NCBI GenBank assembly: GCA_019118605.1
Contig: DWYP01000040.1
Span: 43,621 to 107,620, forward strand
Direction: 5' to 3'
Length of the DNA: 64,000 bases
From: Candidatus Alistipes faecavium
Lineage (GTDB): Bacteria > Bacteroidota > Bacteroidia > Bacteroidales > Rikenellaceae
Shown: piece by piece, positions 46,398 through 54,950 of the stretch
How positions within the stretch are numbered: position 1 is the stretch's first letter
Layout: every line of letters starts with the position of its first letter
Notes under the pieces: generated by a model
Told to the model about the DNA's origin: nothing
The model's input: only the letters and a program-made list of their open reading frames with translations
Database searches by the model: none
Translations under genes and position numbers: made by a program

Positions 46398-47357
46398 CTA
46401 TTCGAGGCCTTTCAGGCACTCGGAGACGTTCTTCTCGATTCTTCGGAGAATGGTCTGCGTGTCGGAGGCTTCGGGGGCCTTCACGAACGCCTCTCCGGTG
46501 ATCTTCTCGTAGAGTTCGACATAGCGGTCGGTGATCCCTGCCACGATCTCCGAGGTCATCTCGGGCACCTGCTGCCCCTGCTGTCCCTGGAATCCGTTTG
46601 CCATGAGCCACTCGCGGACAAACTCCTTCGAGAGCTGCTTCTGCCGCTCGCCGCGGGCCAGTCGCTCGGCATACCCCTCGGCGTAGAAATAGCGCGACGA
46701 ATCGGGCGTATGGATCTCGTCCATGAGGTAGATGACGCCGTCCTTCTTGCCGAACTCATACTTCGTGTCCACGAGGATAAGCCCCATTTTTGCGGCAATC
46801 TCGCTTCCGCGGCGGAATATTTCCCGGGTGTATTTCTCCAGCTGCTCGTACTCCTCGCGGCTCACGAGCCCCGAGGCGATGATCTCCTCCTTCGAAATGT
46901 CCTCGTCGTGTCCTTCGGCGGCCTTCGATGTCGGGGTGATGATCGGCTCGGGGAACTTCTGGTTCTCGACCATCCCTTCGGGCATCTCCACGCCGCAGAT
47001 GGTACGCTTCCCGGCCTTGTACTCTCTCCATGCGTGTCCCGAGAGGTAGCCGCGGATGACCATCTCCACCTTGAAGGGTTCGCATTTGCGGCCCACGGTG
47101 ACCATCGGATCCGGCATGGCGATCTTCCAGTTGGGGAGGATGTCGGCTGTCGCATCGAGGAACTTGGCGGCAATCTGGTTGAGAACCTGTCCTTTGTAGG
47201 GGATGCCCTCCGGGAGTACCACGTCGAAAGCCGAGATCCGGTCGGTCACTACCATGACCAGGTACTCGCCGTTGATGTCGTACACGTCGCGGACTTTGCC
47301 GGTATACTTGCTTTTCTGCCCTTCGAAGGCGAAATCGGTGCGTGTGATAGCGTTCAT
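46398..47357 (-). CDS. purC: Phosphoribosylaminoimidazole-succinocarboxamide synthase (SAICAR synthetase)
   Basis: 319 aa, the longer form common in Bacteroidota. Signatures: '[19 protein letters not shown]', '[19 protein letters not shown]' (substrate loop), '[15 protein letters not shown]', and '[20 protein letters not shown]' with ATP/Mg-binding Asp and Glu. It joins aspartate to CAIR using ATP in de novo purine synthesis, in the cytoplasm. It stands alone between its own terminator at 46280 and a promoter element at 47383; the flanking genes are unrelated. A housekeeping gene in a window otherwise full of accessory functions. Confidence 0.98.
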   Translation of the reverse strand: MNAITRTDFAFEGQKSKYTGKVRDVYDINGEYLVMVVTDRISAFDVVLPEGIPYKGQVLNQIAAKFLDATADILPNWKIAMPDPMVTVGRKCEPFKVEMVIRGYLSGHAWREYKAGKRTICGVEMPEGMVENQKFPEPIITPTSKAAEGHDEDISKEEIIASGLVSREEYEQLEKYTREIFRRGSEIAAKMGLILVDTKYEFGKKDGVIYLMDEIHTPDSSRYFYAEGYAERLARGERQKQLSKEFVREWLMANGFQGQQGQQVPEMTSEIVAGITDRYVELYEKITGEAFVKAPEASDTQTILRRIEKNVSECLKGLE

Positions 47358-47382
47358 TGTGCTTGGAGGTTTTTTCGTGTTG

Positions 47383-47390
47383 CAAAGATA
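47383..47390 (-). promoter_or_regulatory. Candidate promoter -7 for purC
   Basis: Minus-strand 'TATCTTTG' matches TAnnTTTG 26 bases upstream of the purC ATG. No clear -33 motif at the right distance. Confidence 0.5.
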
Positions 47391-47451
47391 GTGTTTTTGT
47401 GCGAAAAAGGAGTGCCCGGGCCGCTTTATGTTTTATTTTCGACGGCGCGAC

Positions 47452-47481
47452 TTGGAATTCCGTATTTTTTATTTATATTTG
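47452..47481 (+). promoter_or_regulatory. Promoter of the YiiX-like/DUF4878 gene pair
   Basis: TTG (47452-47454) and 'TATATTTG' (47474-47481) are separated by 19 bases, the expected spacing for the Bacteroidota housekeeping sigma factor. Transcription would start near 47488, only about 10 bases before the ATG at 47498, so the leader is very short. Confidence 0.65.
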
Positions 47482-47497
47482 TAGTATATGACGTAAA

Positions 47498-48166
47498 ATG
47501 GTTGGGAACAGGCTTTTGCAGCGGATTCCGCTGTCGGGGGACACGGGCGGAAAGGTGATTATATTCGCGGTGGCGGCATTTTGTTGCCTGTTTGCCCCGA
47601 CCGGCTGCGGCAAAGGCGGCAAACAGTCGCCGGAGCCTCTGCCCGTGGAAGAGTTCCGCGACGGGGATCTTGCCTTCAGGCGCGGCATGGGGCTGACGAG
47701 CCGCGCCGTGCTGGCGGCCGACAGGCGCGGGGCTTATTCGCACGTGGGCATCCTCAAACAGCTCGACGGGACGTGGTGCGTGATCCATGCCGTTCCCGGG
47801 GAGTCCGATACCCGGAGCGGCGAAGAGCGGGTGAAGGTCGATGCCCTTGACGTTTTTTTTGCCCGCAGCCGGGCGGCCAGCGGCGCCGTGATGCGGGTGG
47901 AGGCCGCCCAGGAGCAGGCCTGCCGGGCTGCCCAAAGGGCCCTGGCACTGTATCAGGCAGGAGTGCTCTTCGACCACGAGTATGATCTGTCCGACACCGT
48001 GCGGATGTATTGCACCGAACTGGTGGAACACGTATATAAAAGGGAAGGCATTGATTTGTCGGAGGGTCGGCGGAGCAGGGTCGACATCCCCCTTTTCGAC
48101 GGGGAGTACCTGCTGCCGCACGACATCGCGCAGAACGAAGGGCTCCGAGTGATATACGAATTTTGA
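47498..48166 (+). CDS. YiiX/YebB-like permuted papain-fold (NlpC/P60-related) lipoprotein
   Basis: 222 aa with a lipoprotein signal ('CCLFAPTGCGKGG'). Family elements: 'FRDGDLAFRRGMG' at the start of the fold, 'YSHVGIL' with the conserved His, and 'MYCTELVEHVYK' where the catalytic Cys sits in YiiX-type (C92) proteins, in the permuted order His before Cys. These are thought to be amidases or hydrolases acting on lipids or peptides; the substrate here is unknown. The leader peptide is unusually long (about 35 residues before the Cys). A small lipoprotein gene follows after 29 bases. Confidence 0.78.
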   Translation: MVGNRLLQRIPLSGDTGGKVIIFAVAAFCCLFAPTGCGKGGKQSPEPLPVEEFRDGDLAFRRGMGLTSRAVLAADRRGAYSHVGILKQLDGTWCVIHAVPGESDTRSGEERVKVDALDVFFARSRAASGAVMRVEAAQEQACRAAQRALALYQAGVLFDHEYDLSDTVRMYCTELVEHVYKREGIDLSEGRRSRVDIPLFDGEYLLPHDIAQNEGLRVIYEF

Positions 48167-48195
48167 CAGGGACATTCCATCACCCTTAAATACTA

Positions 48196-48615
48196 ATGCT
48201 TATGAAAAGAATTCTCAGTTTCACCTTGTGGATTGCGGCCATGGTTGTGATGGCCTCCTGCTCTTCGGGCTCGGGCAGTACGCCGGGCAAGGCGTTGGGC
48301 AAATATGTGGATGAGCTGAAGTCCGGCAACTACGAGAACTTCGTGGAGGGCTTTGCGCTCGAGGAGGGTATTCCTGCCGAGCAGGCGCAGCAGCAGAAGG
48401 CCATGCTGGCGAGTCTCGTAGGGGAGAAGGCCTCCCAGGAGTATGAAAAGAAAGGCGGCCTCAAAGGCTTCGAGATCGTCTCCGAGGAGATTGCCGAGGA
48501 CGGGAACAGCGCCGTGGTGACCTTCAAACTGCAGTTCGGCGACGGCACGGACAGCGAAGACACCCAGAAGATGGTCAAGCGGGACGGGAAATGGCTGATG
48601 GATGCCGATAAATAA
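48196..48615 (+). CDS. Small DUF4878-like lipoprotein
   Basis: 139 aa with lipobox 'MVVMASCSSG'. The ATG at 48202 ('MKRILSFTLW') is an equally good start. The body 'ALGKYVDELKSGNYENFVEGF' and 'SAVVTFKLQFGDGTDSEDTQKMVKRDGKWLMD' fits the NTF2-like DUF4878 fold found in many Bacteroidota lipoproteins. Likely co-transcribed with the YiiX-like gene. Role unknown. Confidence 0.78.
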   Translation: MLMKRILSFTLWIAAMVVMASCSSGSGSTPGKALGKYVDELKSGNYENFVEGFALEEGIPAEQAQQQKAMLASLVGEKASQEYEKKGGLKGFEIVSEEIAEDGNSAVVTFKLQFGDGTDSEDTQKMVKRDGKWLMDADK

Positions 48616-48696
48616 TCCCGGGCGCCGTTTCTGAAGCGACGACCGCCCGCACGGCAGCAATTTGCCGTGGCATTATAAAATATTTTGTGTAAATGG

Positions 48697-48732
48697 AAAA
48701 TACGGGATTCAAATAGGGTTCCGTATTTTTTT
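48697..48732 (+). terminator. Terminator downstream of the DUF4878 gene
   Basis: 'AAAATACGG' (48697-48705) pairs with 'CCGTATTTT' (48721-48729) around a 15-base loop and is followed by further T. It lies 80 bases after the DUF4878 stop. Confidence 0.7.
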
Positions 48733-49320
48733 ATTTATACATTTACCAAATGAAGAAGATTATGAAAGAAAAGAATCAAGTATTGCACGGATAAATCCGA
48801 TAAAAGCCCGGGAGAAATCAAAATGGCTGCCAGCCGTCAGGCAAGGAGAACCCAACAAGTCTGCCGTAAGAAATACTTCTGTTTGTCATCGTTGTCCCCT
48901 CCGTCTGTATAGTTCTGTTTCTTCTCCTTGTCTTCGCCGTTCCAGCTGCAGTCATTGCCGCTGCTGCCGGAACCGCCGCCGCTTGTCGGGGCGATATGTG
49001 GCTGTATGATGAGTTCGGCTGTCGCTGCCAGCCGAAACATTGCCGCCTGCCGTATACGTCCCGCTGAAGAATTCGGAAACCGTTGCACCCTGCCCCCCTC
49101 TTCTTGTCTGCGAGGTGCCTGTTAAAAGAGATATTATGCTACCCCGAAAGAATTTTTGTGGCGGACGGGCAAGCCTGAACCAAAACGACTTTGGCTGGTA
49201 TTATATCCTTAATCAAGGTCGCCATTGTCGAGGATATTCCGTTAAAAATGTCTCCATAATGATATGACCGAATGAAAATAGAAACGGCATCTCGGATGTG
49301 GAACTCAAAAAAATCTTGAT
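48733..49320. other. Gene-poor stretch with a possible minus-strand gene remnant
   Basis: No complete gene is evident. On the minus strand 48837-49088 is an 83-codon open frame with a hydrophobic segment, a Gly/Ser-rich linker ('APTSGGGSGSSG') and a charged tail. That composition resembles the C-terminal tail of a larger protein rather than a free-standing gene. I cannot name it. The stretch is probably decayed accessory DNA left of the efflux operon. Confidence 0.4.
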
Positions 49321-49325
49321 TTTGT

Positions 49326-49356
49326 TTTGCCAATAAAAAAAAATTACACATCTTTG
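49326..49356 (+). promoter_or_regulatory. Promoter of the TetR/efflux operon
   Basis: TTTG (49326-49329) is followed after 19 bases by 'CATCTTTG' (49349-49356), one mismatch from TAnnTTTG. The start of transcription would fall near 49363, inside the palindrome at 49360-49373, as expected for autoregulation by the TetR protein. Confidence 0.65.
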
Positions 49357-49357
49357 C

Positions 49358-49388
49358 ATTAACAATTTTGTTAGATAATATTGTTAAT
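49358..49388. promoter_or_regulatory. TetR-type operator: palindrome plus third half-site
   Basis: 'TAACAATTTTGTTA' (49360-49373) is a perfect 14-base palindrome. A further half-site 'ATTGTTAAT' (49380-49388) forms a second inverted repeat with 'ATTAACAAT' (49358-49366). They sit between the -7 element and the TetR start codon, at the expected transcription start. Confidence 0.75.
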
Positions 49389-49400
49389 ACAGAATCTGAA

Positions 49401-50042
49401 ATGCATGAACAAGAAAAAAACAACACGGAACAGCTGATTCTGGAGGCTGCCGAGCAGGAATTTTTCACCAAGGGATTCGGTGGCGCGCGCACGGCTGTGA
49501 TCGCCGAGAAAGCGGGTGTAACGCATGCCATGCTGCACTACTATTTCCGTAAAAAGGAATATCTGTTCGAGCGCATAGTCGCAAAAAACATCTCGCTCCT
49601 TGCGCAGACGATTACCGCGGCTGTAGGTAATTCCGATTTGCCGATTGTGGAACGGCTGAAATCGGGTGTCGCCGCGCACTTCGATCTCATTGCCGCCAAT
49701 CCGCAGTTACCCCGGTTCTTTCTCAACGAGGTACTGTCGCGCCCCGAACATTACCACATCCTGTATGAACGGATAATAAAAGAGGTGAGTGAAAACCTCT
49801 TCGCGAGCCTGCAGAAAGATGTGGACGAAGCGTCCGGACGCGGAGAAATCGAGCATGTGGACATACGGATGCTCTTCATCAGCCTCTTGTCGCTCAACAT
49901 ATTTCCGTTCATCGTCTATTCATTCATCGAACCAGTATCGGGTGAACTGCTGGACGGCATGATGGCCGACCGGGAGAAATATCTTGCCATGCGCAAGGCG
50001 GAGAACATCGAAATGATCCTGCGAAGAATCAAAAAACAATAG
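49401..50042 (+). CDS. TetR/AcrR family transcriptional regulator
   Basis: 213 aa from the ATG at 49401; the upstream track start at 49368 lies inside the operator and is rejected. The N-terminal HTH is typical ('ILEAAEQEFFTKGFGGARTAVIAEKAGVTHAMLHYYFRKKEYLFERIV'-like sequence, ending in the YYFxxKE(Y/L)LF signature). The C-terminal ligand domain is helical. It is the first gene of the efflux operon (3 bases before tolC-type gene), so it probably represses its own operon until a toxic ligand binds. Confidence 0.93.
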   Translation: MHEQEKNNTEQLILEAAEQEFFTKGFGGARTAVIAEKAGVTHAMLHYYFRKKEYLFERIVAKNISLLAQTITAAVGNSDLPIVERLKSGVAAHFDLIAANPQLPRFFLNEVLSRPEHYHILYERIIKEVSENLFASLQKDVDEASGRGEIEHVDIRMLFISLLSLNIFPFIVYSFIEPVSGELLDGMMADREKYLAMRKAENIEMILRRIKKQ

Positions 50043-50045
50043 ACT

Positions 50046-51323
50046 ATGAAACGATTTGTCTTCTGTTTGCTGCTCGCCATTCCGATGACAAGGCTCGCCG
50101 CCCAGTCGCTTGACGAGTGTCGGCGTTTGGCGCGGGAGCACTATCCCGAAATTCGGCAGTACGACCTGATTGCACAAACCGAGCAGTATGATCTCTCGAA
50201 TGCCGCAAAGGCCTGGATTCCGCAAATTGTCCTCTCGGGACAAGCGATGTGGCAGAATGTTGCCGTAAATTTCCCCGAAGCCTTTTCCGAGATGCTGGCA
50301 CAGCAAGGCCTGCACATTCCGGGCATGCGCAAGGATCAATACAAGGTGGCGCTGGATGTTTCCCAAACTATCTGGGACGGCGGGCAATCCAAAGCCAACC
50401 GGACGATTGCCGAAGCGGATGCCGCCGAACAACGCAGTCGTCTGGATGTAAGCCTGTACGATTTGCAGGCGAGAGTGGACGGTCTCTATTTCGGGATTCT
50501 GCTTTTGGACGAACAGGTTGCACAGGTCGAGGCGAAGATCGGGTTGCTGGAGAGCAACTTGTCCCGGATGCAGGTGTACCGCAAAAATGGAGTCGCCATG
50601 CAGGCCGACGTGGATGCCGTCGAGGCGGAGTTGCTTGCGTCGCGTCAGTCCCTCGGCCAGATAGAGGCCTCACGTGCGAGTTATCGCCGCATGCTGGAAC
50701 TGTTCATAGGATGTCGATTGAGAGACGATGCACTGGAAAGACCTGTCCTGCGCGAAGCGAAAAGCCATCTTTCCGCACACCCCCAGCTCGCATGGTACGA
50801 TGCCCAACATGAAAAGCTGGAGGCCCAGCGCGATGCGGTCAGGAGCTCGCTGACACCCCGATTCAGCGCCTTTGCACAGGGCTTTTACGGCTACCCGGGA
50901 TTGGACATGTTCAAAAGCATGGTGTCGGCGGATTGGCAGTTAAATGCCATTGTCGGAGTGAGGATGTCATGGAATATCGGAGCATTCTACACCAAGCGGA
51001 ACAATCTCGGGAAGATCGACGCCGCGCAGCGGCAGATTGACGTGCAACGCGACATATTCCTCTTCAACACACAGGTACAGACGGCACAGGACGACGGGGA
51101 GATTGCCCGTTTGCGCAAGGCCGTGACGGAAGATACCCGGATCGTGGAGCTGCGGCGCTCGGTACGCATGGCCGCGGAATCAAAACTCGAAAACGGAGTT
51201 ATCGACGCAACGGACCTGCTCCAAAAGATTACCGACGAAACTTCCGCCATACTGAACCGCAGCACCCACGAAATAGAACTGCTGCAGGCCGTGTACAGAT
51301 TGAAACACACATTAAATCAATAG
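50046..51323 (+). CDS. TolC-family outer-membrane efflux protein
   Basis: 425 aa; signal peptide 'MTRLAAQ'. Two repeated long-helix halves with beta-barrel strands ('SLDECRRLAREHYPEIRQYDL', 'QIDVQRDIFLFNTQVQTAQ', 'VIDATDLLQKITDETSAILNRS'), the layout of TolC/OprM proteins. It would form the outer-membrane exit duct for the ABC exporter encoded downstream. The spacing to the TetR gene (3 bases) and to the HlyD gene (5 bases) shows one operon. Confidence 0.93.
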   Translation: MKRFVFCLLLAIPMTRLAAQSLDECRRLAREHYPEIRQYDLIAQTEQYDLSNAAKAWIPQIVLSGQAMWQNVAVNFPEAFSEMLAQQGLHIPGMRKDQYKVALDVSQTIWDGGQSKANRTIAEADAAEQRSRLDVSLYDLQARVDGLYFGILLLDEQVAQVEAKIGLLESNLSRMQVYRKNGVAMQADVDAVEAELLASRQSLGQIEASRASYRRMLELFIGCRLRDDALERPVLREAKSHLSAHPQLAWYDAQHEKLEAQRDAVRSSLTPRFSAFAQGFYGYPGLDMFKSMVSADWQLNAIVGVRMSWNIGAFYTKRNNLGKIDAAQRQIDVQRDIFLFNTQVQTAQDDGEIARLRKAVTEDTRIVELRRSVRMAAESKLENGVIDATDLLQKITDETSAILNRSTHEIELLQAVYRLKHTLNQ

Positions 51324-51328
51324 ATGCC

Positions 51329-52213
51329 ATGAAACAGATTTCATATATCGCCCTGGCGATGCTTGCCGTATCGTGCGGCTCCAGTACCCCATACGATGCC
51401 CAGGGCACCTTCGAGGCAACCGAAGTGGTCGTTTCCTCAGAAGCGACGGGGCGCATTCTCTATTTCAATGTCGAGGAGGGTATGCCCGTAACCGAGGGAG
51501 CTGTGGTCGGTGCGATCGACAGCATACAGCTCCATTTGCAGCGCAAGCAACTTTCGGCGCAGCTCTCGGCCCTCATCGGCAGCCGTCCCGACATCCAGGC
51601 GCAGGCAGCGTCGCTGCGCGAACAAATCGCCAAGCAGCAGACCGAATGCCGCCGGGTTAAGAACCTGCTGCGCGATGGGGCGGCGACGCAGAAACAGCTC
51701 GATGACATCGAAGCGCAGATTCGTCTGTTGGAGAGCCAGCTCACGGCGACGCTTTCGACCCTCGGCAAGAATACGGCCTCCATCAACGACAATGCGGCGG
51801 CCCTGGAGGCGCAGATCGCCGCACTCGACGACCGCATCGCCAAATGCCGCATCCAGTCGCCCGTTGCCGGTACGGTGCTGGTGAAATATGCCGAAACCGG
51901 CGAGCTCGCATCCGTCGGCAAGCCTCTGATGAAAATCGCCGATCTGGACCACATCTATCTGCGGGCCTACTTCACCTCCGACCAGCTCGGGCGCTTCGGC
52001 CTCGGAGACGAGGTGCGCGTGGTGGCAGACTTCGGCGGCGACGAACGTTACGACTACGAGGGGCGTATCATGTGGATTTCATCCGAGAGCGAATTTACCC
52101 CGAAAACCATCCAGACGAAAGATTCCCGGGCCAATCTGGTTTATGCGGTGAAAATTGCGGTTGAAAACGACGGCCGGCTGAAAATCGGTCTTGCGGGAGA
52201 TGTCCTGTTATGA
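51329..52213 (+). CDS. HlyD/YbhG-type periplasmic adaptor lipoprotein
   Basis: 294 aa with lipobox 'LAMLAVSCGSS'. Biotinyl-lipoyl-like halves flank a coiled-coil hairpin: 'GRILYFNVEEGMPVTEGAVVGAID', then long helices rich in Gln/Ala ('QAASLREQIAKQQTECRRVK'), then 'IQSPVAGTVLVKYAETGELASVGKPL' and a beta-barrel domain. It bridges the inner-membrane ABC-2 permeases and the TolC protein. Its stop overlaps the ABC ATPase start by four bases (ATGA). Confidence 0.92.
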   Translation: MKQISYIALAMLAVSCGSSTPYDAQGTFEATEVVVSSEATGRILYFNVEEGMPVTEGAVVGAIDSIQLHLQRKQLSAQLSALIGSRPDIQAQAASLREQIAKQQTECRRVKNLLRDGAATQKQLDDIEAQIRLLESQLTATLSTLGKNTASINDNAAALEAQIAALDDRIAKCRIQSPVAGTVLVKYAETGELASVGKPLMKIADLDHIYLRAYFTSDQLGRFGLGDEVRVVADFGGDERYDYEGRIMWISSESEFTPKTIQTKDSRANLVYAVKIAVENDGRLKIGLAGDVLL

Positions 52214-53109
52214 ACGCCATAGACATACGGAGCCTCTCAAAGCGTTTCGGTCGGGTGCAGGCACTCGATGCGGTGTCGTTTTCCGTCGGGAAAGGCGAGC
52301 TGTTCGGACTGATCGGCCCCGACGGTGCGGGCAAAACAACGCTGTTCCGCCTGCTCACCACGCTGCTCACCCCCGACAGCGGCACGGCCTCGGTCGATGG
52401 GTTCGACATCGTAAACGACTATCTTTCAATCCGATCGCGTGTGGGCTACATGCCAGGCCGTTTTTCGCTTTATCCGGACCTGACGGTCGAGGAGAATCTC
52501 GATTTCTTCGCCGCCCTGTTCGGTGTTAGGGCCCGGGAATCGTACGACCTTGTCGCTCCGATTTACAAGCAGATCGAACCGTTCCGCACGCGCCGCGCCG
52601 GGAAACTTTCGGGCGGAATGAAGCAGAAACTTGCGCTTTCGTGCGCATTGGTACACCGCCCGAGCGTGCTTTTTCTCGACGAGCCTACAACGGGTGTCGA
52701 TGCCGTGTCGCGCGGCGAGTTCTGGGATATGCTCGCCTCTTTGCAGCAGAAAGGCATTACCATCCTCGTCTCGACCCCGTACATGGATGAGGCGTCGCGT
52801 TGCGACCGCATTGCGCTCTGCAACGAAGGCCATATTCTGGGGATCGACACGCCAAACGACATTGTCCGCCGGTTCGATGCGCCGCTCTATGCGGTACGGG
52901 CCTCGAACATGTACGCACTGCTCTCGGCGGCCCGGAGGATCGAAGGCGTTGCGGAGTGCTACCCCTTCGGGGAGGTGCATCATCTGGTGACAGACCGGGG
53001 TTTCGACCCCAGTCGGTTCCTGGGGCAGCTGAACGAACTGGACGGCCTCTCCATCGAACCGGTCGCACCGACCATCGAGGACATATTCATAAAATGGATG
53101 AAACGATGA
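52210..53109 (+). CDS. ABC transporter ATP-binding protein (first of two)
   Basis: 299 aa. Walker A 'GPDGAGKTTLFRLL', signature 'LSGGMKQKLALSCAL', Walker B 'SVLFLDEPTTGVD'. The A-loop/Walker A Asp (GPDGAGKT rather than GPNGAGKT) is also found in YbhF-type proteins. Similar to the N-terminal ATPase half of E. coli YbhF, which is a single fused protein; here the two halves are separate genes. Overlaps by four bases with both the adaptor gene and the second ATPase gene. Confidence 0.95.
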   Translation: MNAIDIRSLSKRFGRVQALDAVSFSVGKGELFGLIGPDGAGKTTLFRLLTTLLTPDSGTASVDGFDIVNDYLSIRSRVGYMPGRFSLYPDLTVEENLDFFAALFGVRARESYDLVAPIYKQIEPFRTRRAGKLSGGMKQKLALSCALVHRPSVLFLDEPTTGVDAVSRGEFWDMLASLQQKGITILVSTPYMDEASRCDRIALCNEGHILGIDTPNDIVRRFDAPLYAVRASNMYALLSAARRIEGVAECYPFGEVHHLVTDRGFDPSRFLGQLNELDGLSIEPVAPTIEDIFIKWMKR

Positions 53110-53846
53110 ACGACATAGTCATATCCGTGCGTAATCTGACGAAATGTTTCGGCGACTTCGTAGCCGTCGACCATATCTCGTTCGATGTGTACCGAGGGGA
53201 GATTTTCGGCTTCCTCGGAGCAAACGGTGCGGGGAAGACCACCGCCATGCGGATGCTTTGCGGATTGAGTTTCCCCACCTCGGGCGAGGGGTCGGTTGCC
53301 GGTTGCGATGTGCGATGCGAAGGCGAGCGGATCAAACGCCATATCGGGTATATGAGCCAGCGTTTTTCGCTGTACAACGACCTGAGCGTTTGGGAAAACA
53401 TGGATCTTTTTGCCGGAATCTACGGGCTGTCGAAAAAGGAGACGGCCGAACGCGCCGCAGAACTGCTCGAGAAACTGGATTTCGTCTCGGAGCGCGACAC
53501 CCTTGTGGGGGCATTGCCGCTGGGCTGGAAGCAGAAGCTGTCGTTCGCTATCGCCACCATCCACCGCCCCGAGGTGGTTTTTCTGGATGAACCTACCGGC
53601 GGCGTCGATCCCGTGACGCGCCGCCAGTTCTGGGAGATGATCTACGAGGCCGCAGACGCGGGTACGACGATATTCGTGACGACCCACTATATGGATGAGG
53701 CGGAGTACTGCTCGCGCGTGTCGATCATGGTCGACGGCGAGGTGCGGGCGTTGGATACGCCCGCCCGGCTGAAACAACAATTCGCCGCCGGATCGATGGA
53801 TGAGGTCTTCCGCATCCTGGCCCGGGGCGCCCGACGTGGAGAGTGA
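53106..53846 (+). CDS. ABC transporter ATP-binding protein (second of two)
   Basis: The track ORF begins at 52800 in a shadow; the true start is the ATG at 53106, overlapping the previous stop (ATGA), giving 246 aa. Walker A 'GANGAGKTTAMRML', Q-loop 'YMSQRFSLYNDLSVWENM', Walker B 'VVFLDEPTGGVDPVTRR' and the H-loop 'FVTTHYMDEAEY'. The signature segment is 'LPLGWKQKLSFAIATI', lacking the usual LSGG ('LPLGW'), as in the second half of YbhF-like proteins. It probably forms a heterodimer with the preceding ATPase. Confidence 0.94.
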   Translation: MNDIVISVRNLTKCFGDFVAVDHISFDVYRGEIFGFLGANGAGKTTAMRMLCGLSFPTSGEGSVAGCDVRCEGERIKRHIGYMSQRFSLYNDLSVWENMDLFAGIYGLSKKETAERAAELLEKLDFVSERDTLVGALPLGWKQKLSFAIATIHRPEVVFLDEPTGGVDPVTRRQFWEMIYEAADAGTTIFVTTHYMDEAEYCSRVSIMVDGEVRALDTPARLKQQFAAGSMDEVFRILARGARRGE

Positions 53847-53852
53847 CCTGTT

Positions 53853-54947
53853 ATGAAAAATAATTTCCTTTCATTCGTAAAAAAAGAGTCGTTGCACATC
53901 CTGCGCGACAGGCGGACGATGCTCATCGTGGTGTTGATCCCCGTCGTGCTCATGGTGCTGTTCGGCTTCGCCATATCGACGGAGGTAAACGATATCAAGG
54001 TTGCGGCGGTTGCCCCCGACCGGACGGATGGCGTGCGGGATGCCGTCGAACGACTGGCCCGGAACGATTATTTCACCTTCTGCGGTTATACGGACAACAG
54101 ATCCATCGATGCGCTGCTTCGCTCGGGCAAGGCCGATGCCGTCGTGGTATTCGCCGCGGACTTTGACCGCCGCATGCAGTCGGCGGCATCGGGCCTGCCG
54201 TCGCCCCCGGCCATTCAGCTGATTCTTGATGCCTCAAACGTCAATACGGCAGGCGCTGCGACGGCCTATCTGCAGGGGGTGTTGCTGGGTGCGGAGTCGC
54301 AGCAGTCGCTGTTCGAAACCCGCATGCTGTTCAATCCGCAAATGAAGAGCGCATTCAACTTCGTTCCGGGAATCATGGGCCTGATATTCATCCTCGTATG
54401 CGCCATGATGACCTCCGTGTCGATCGTCCGTGAAAAGGAGGTGGGCACGATGGAGGTATTGCTCGTGTCGCCTGTCCGTCCGTTCAAAATCATCTTCGCC
54501 AAGATGATTCCCTATTTTGCCATCTCATGCTGCGTATTGATCCTGATCCTCCTGCTTGCACGCTACCTGTTGGAGGTGCCTATGAGCGGCGGTGTGGCCG
54601 GTATTTTCTCGCTGTCGCTCCTATACCTGGTCCTCTCGCTGTCGCTCGGGCTGCTCGTATCGACCATTGCCCGCACGCAGGTTGCGGCGCTGCTCATCTC
54701 GGCCATGGTGATGATGATGCCCATCTTGATGCTTTCGGGCATGCTGTTCCCTATCGAAAATCTGCCGAAATTCTTTCAGGCGGTGTCGCTCCTCATTCCG
54801 GCTCGCTGGTATATCGACGCCGTACGCAAGATGATGATCCAGGGAGCATCGGTCGTCGAGGTCTGGCAGGATTGTGTCATCCTGTTCTGCATGACCGCCT
54901 TGGTGCTCGGCGTCTCGCTCAAAAAATTCAACGACAAACTGGAATAG
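53853..54947 (+). CDS. ABC-2 type efflux permease (YbhS/R-like, first)
   Basis: 364 aa. N-terminal TM helix 'TMLIVVLIPVVLMVLFGFAI', a large extracytoplasmic domain, then five TM helices in the C-terminal half ('IMGLIFILVCAMMTSVSIVREKEVGTMEVLLVSPV', 'MMPILMLSGMLFPIENLP'). The 'EKEVGTMEVLLVSPV' segment is the typical ABC-2 coupling motif. Second permease follows after 3 bases; together they make the transmembrane heterodimer. Confidence 0.94.
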   Translation: MKNNFLSFVKKESLHILRDRRTMLIVVLIPVVLMVLFGFAISTEVNDIKVAAVAPDRTDGVRDAVERLARNDYFTFCGYTDNRSIDALLRSGKADAVVVFAADFDRRMQSAASGLPSPPAIQLILDASNVNTAGAATAYLQGVLLGAESQQSLFETRMLFNPQMKSAFNFVPGIMGLIFILVCAMMTSVSIVREKEVGTMEVLLVSPVRPFKIIFAKMIPYFAISCCVLILILLLARYLLEVPMSGGVAGIFSLSLLYLVLSLSLGLLVSTIARTQVAALLISAMVMMMPILMLSGMLFPIENLPKFFQAVSLLIPARWYIDAVRKMMIQGASVVEVWQDCVILFCMTALVLGVSLKKFNDKLE

Positions 54948-54950
54948 TCC

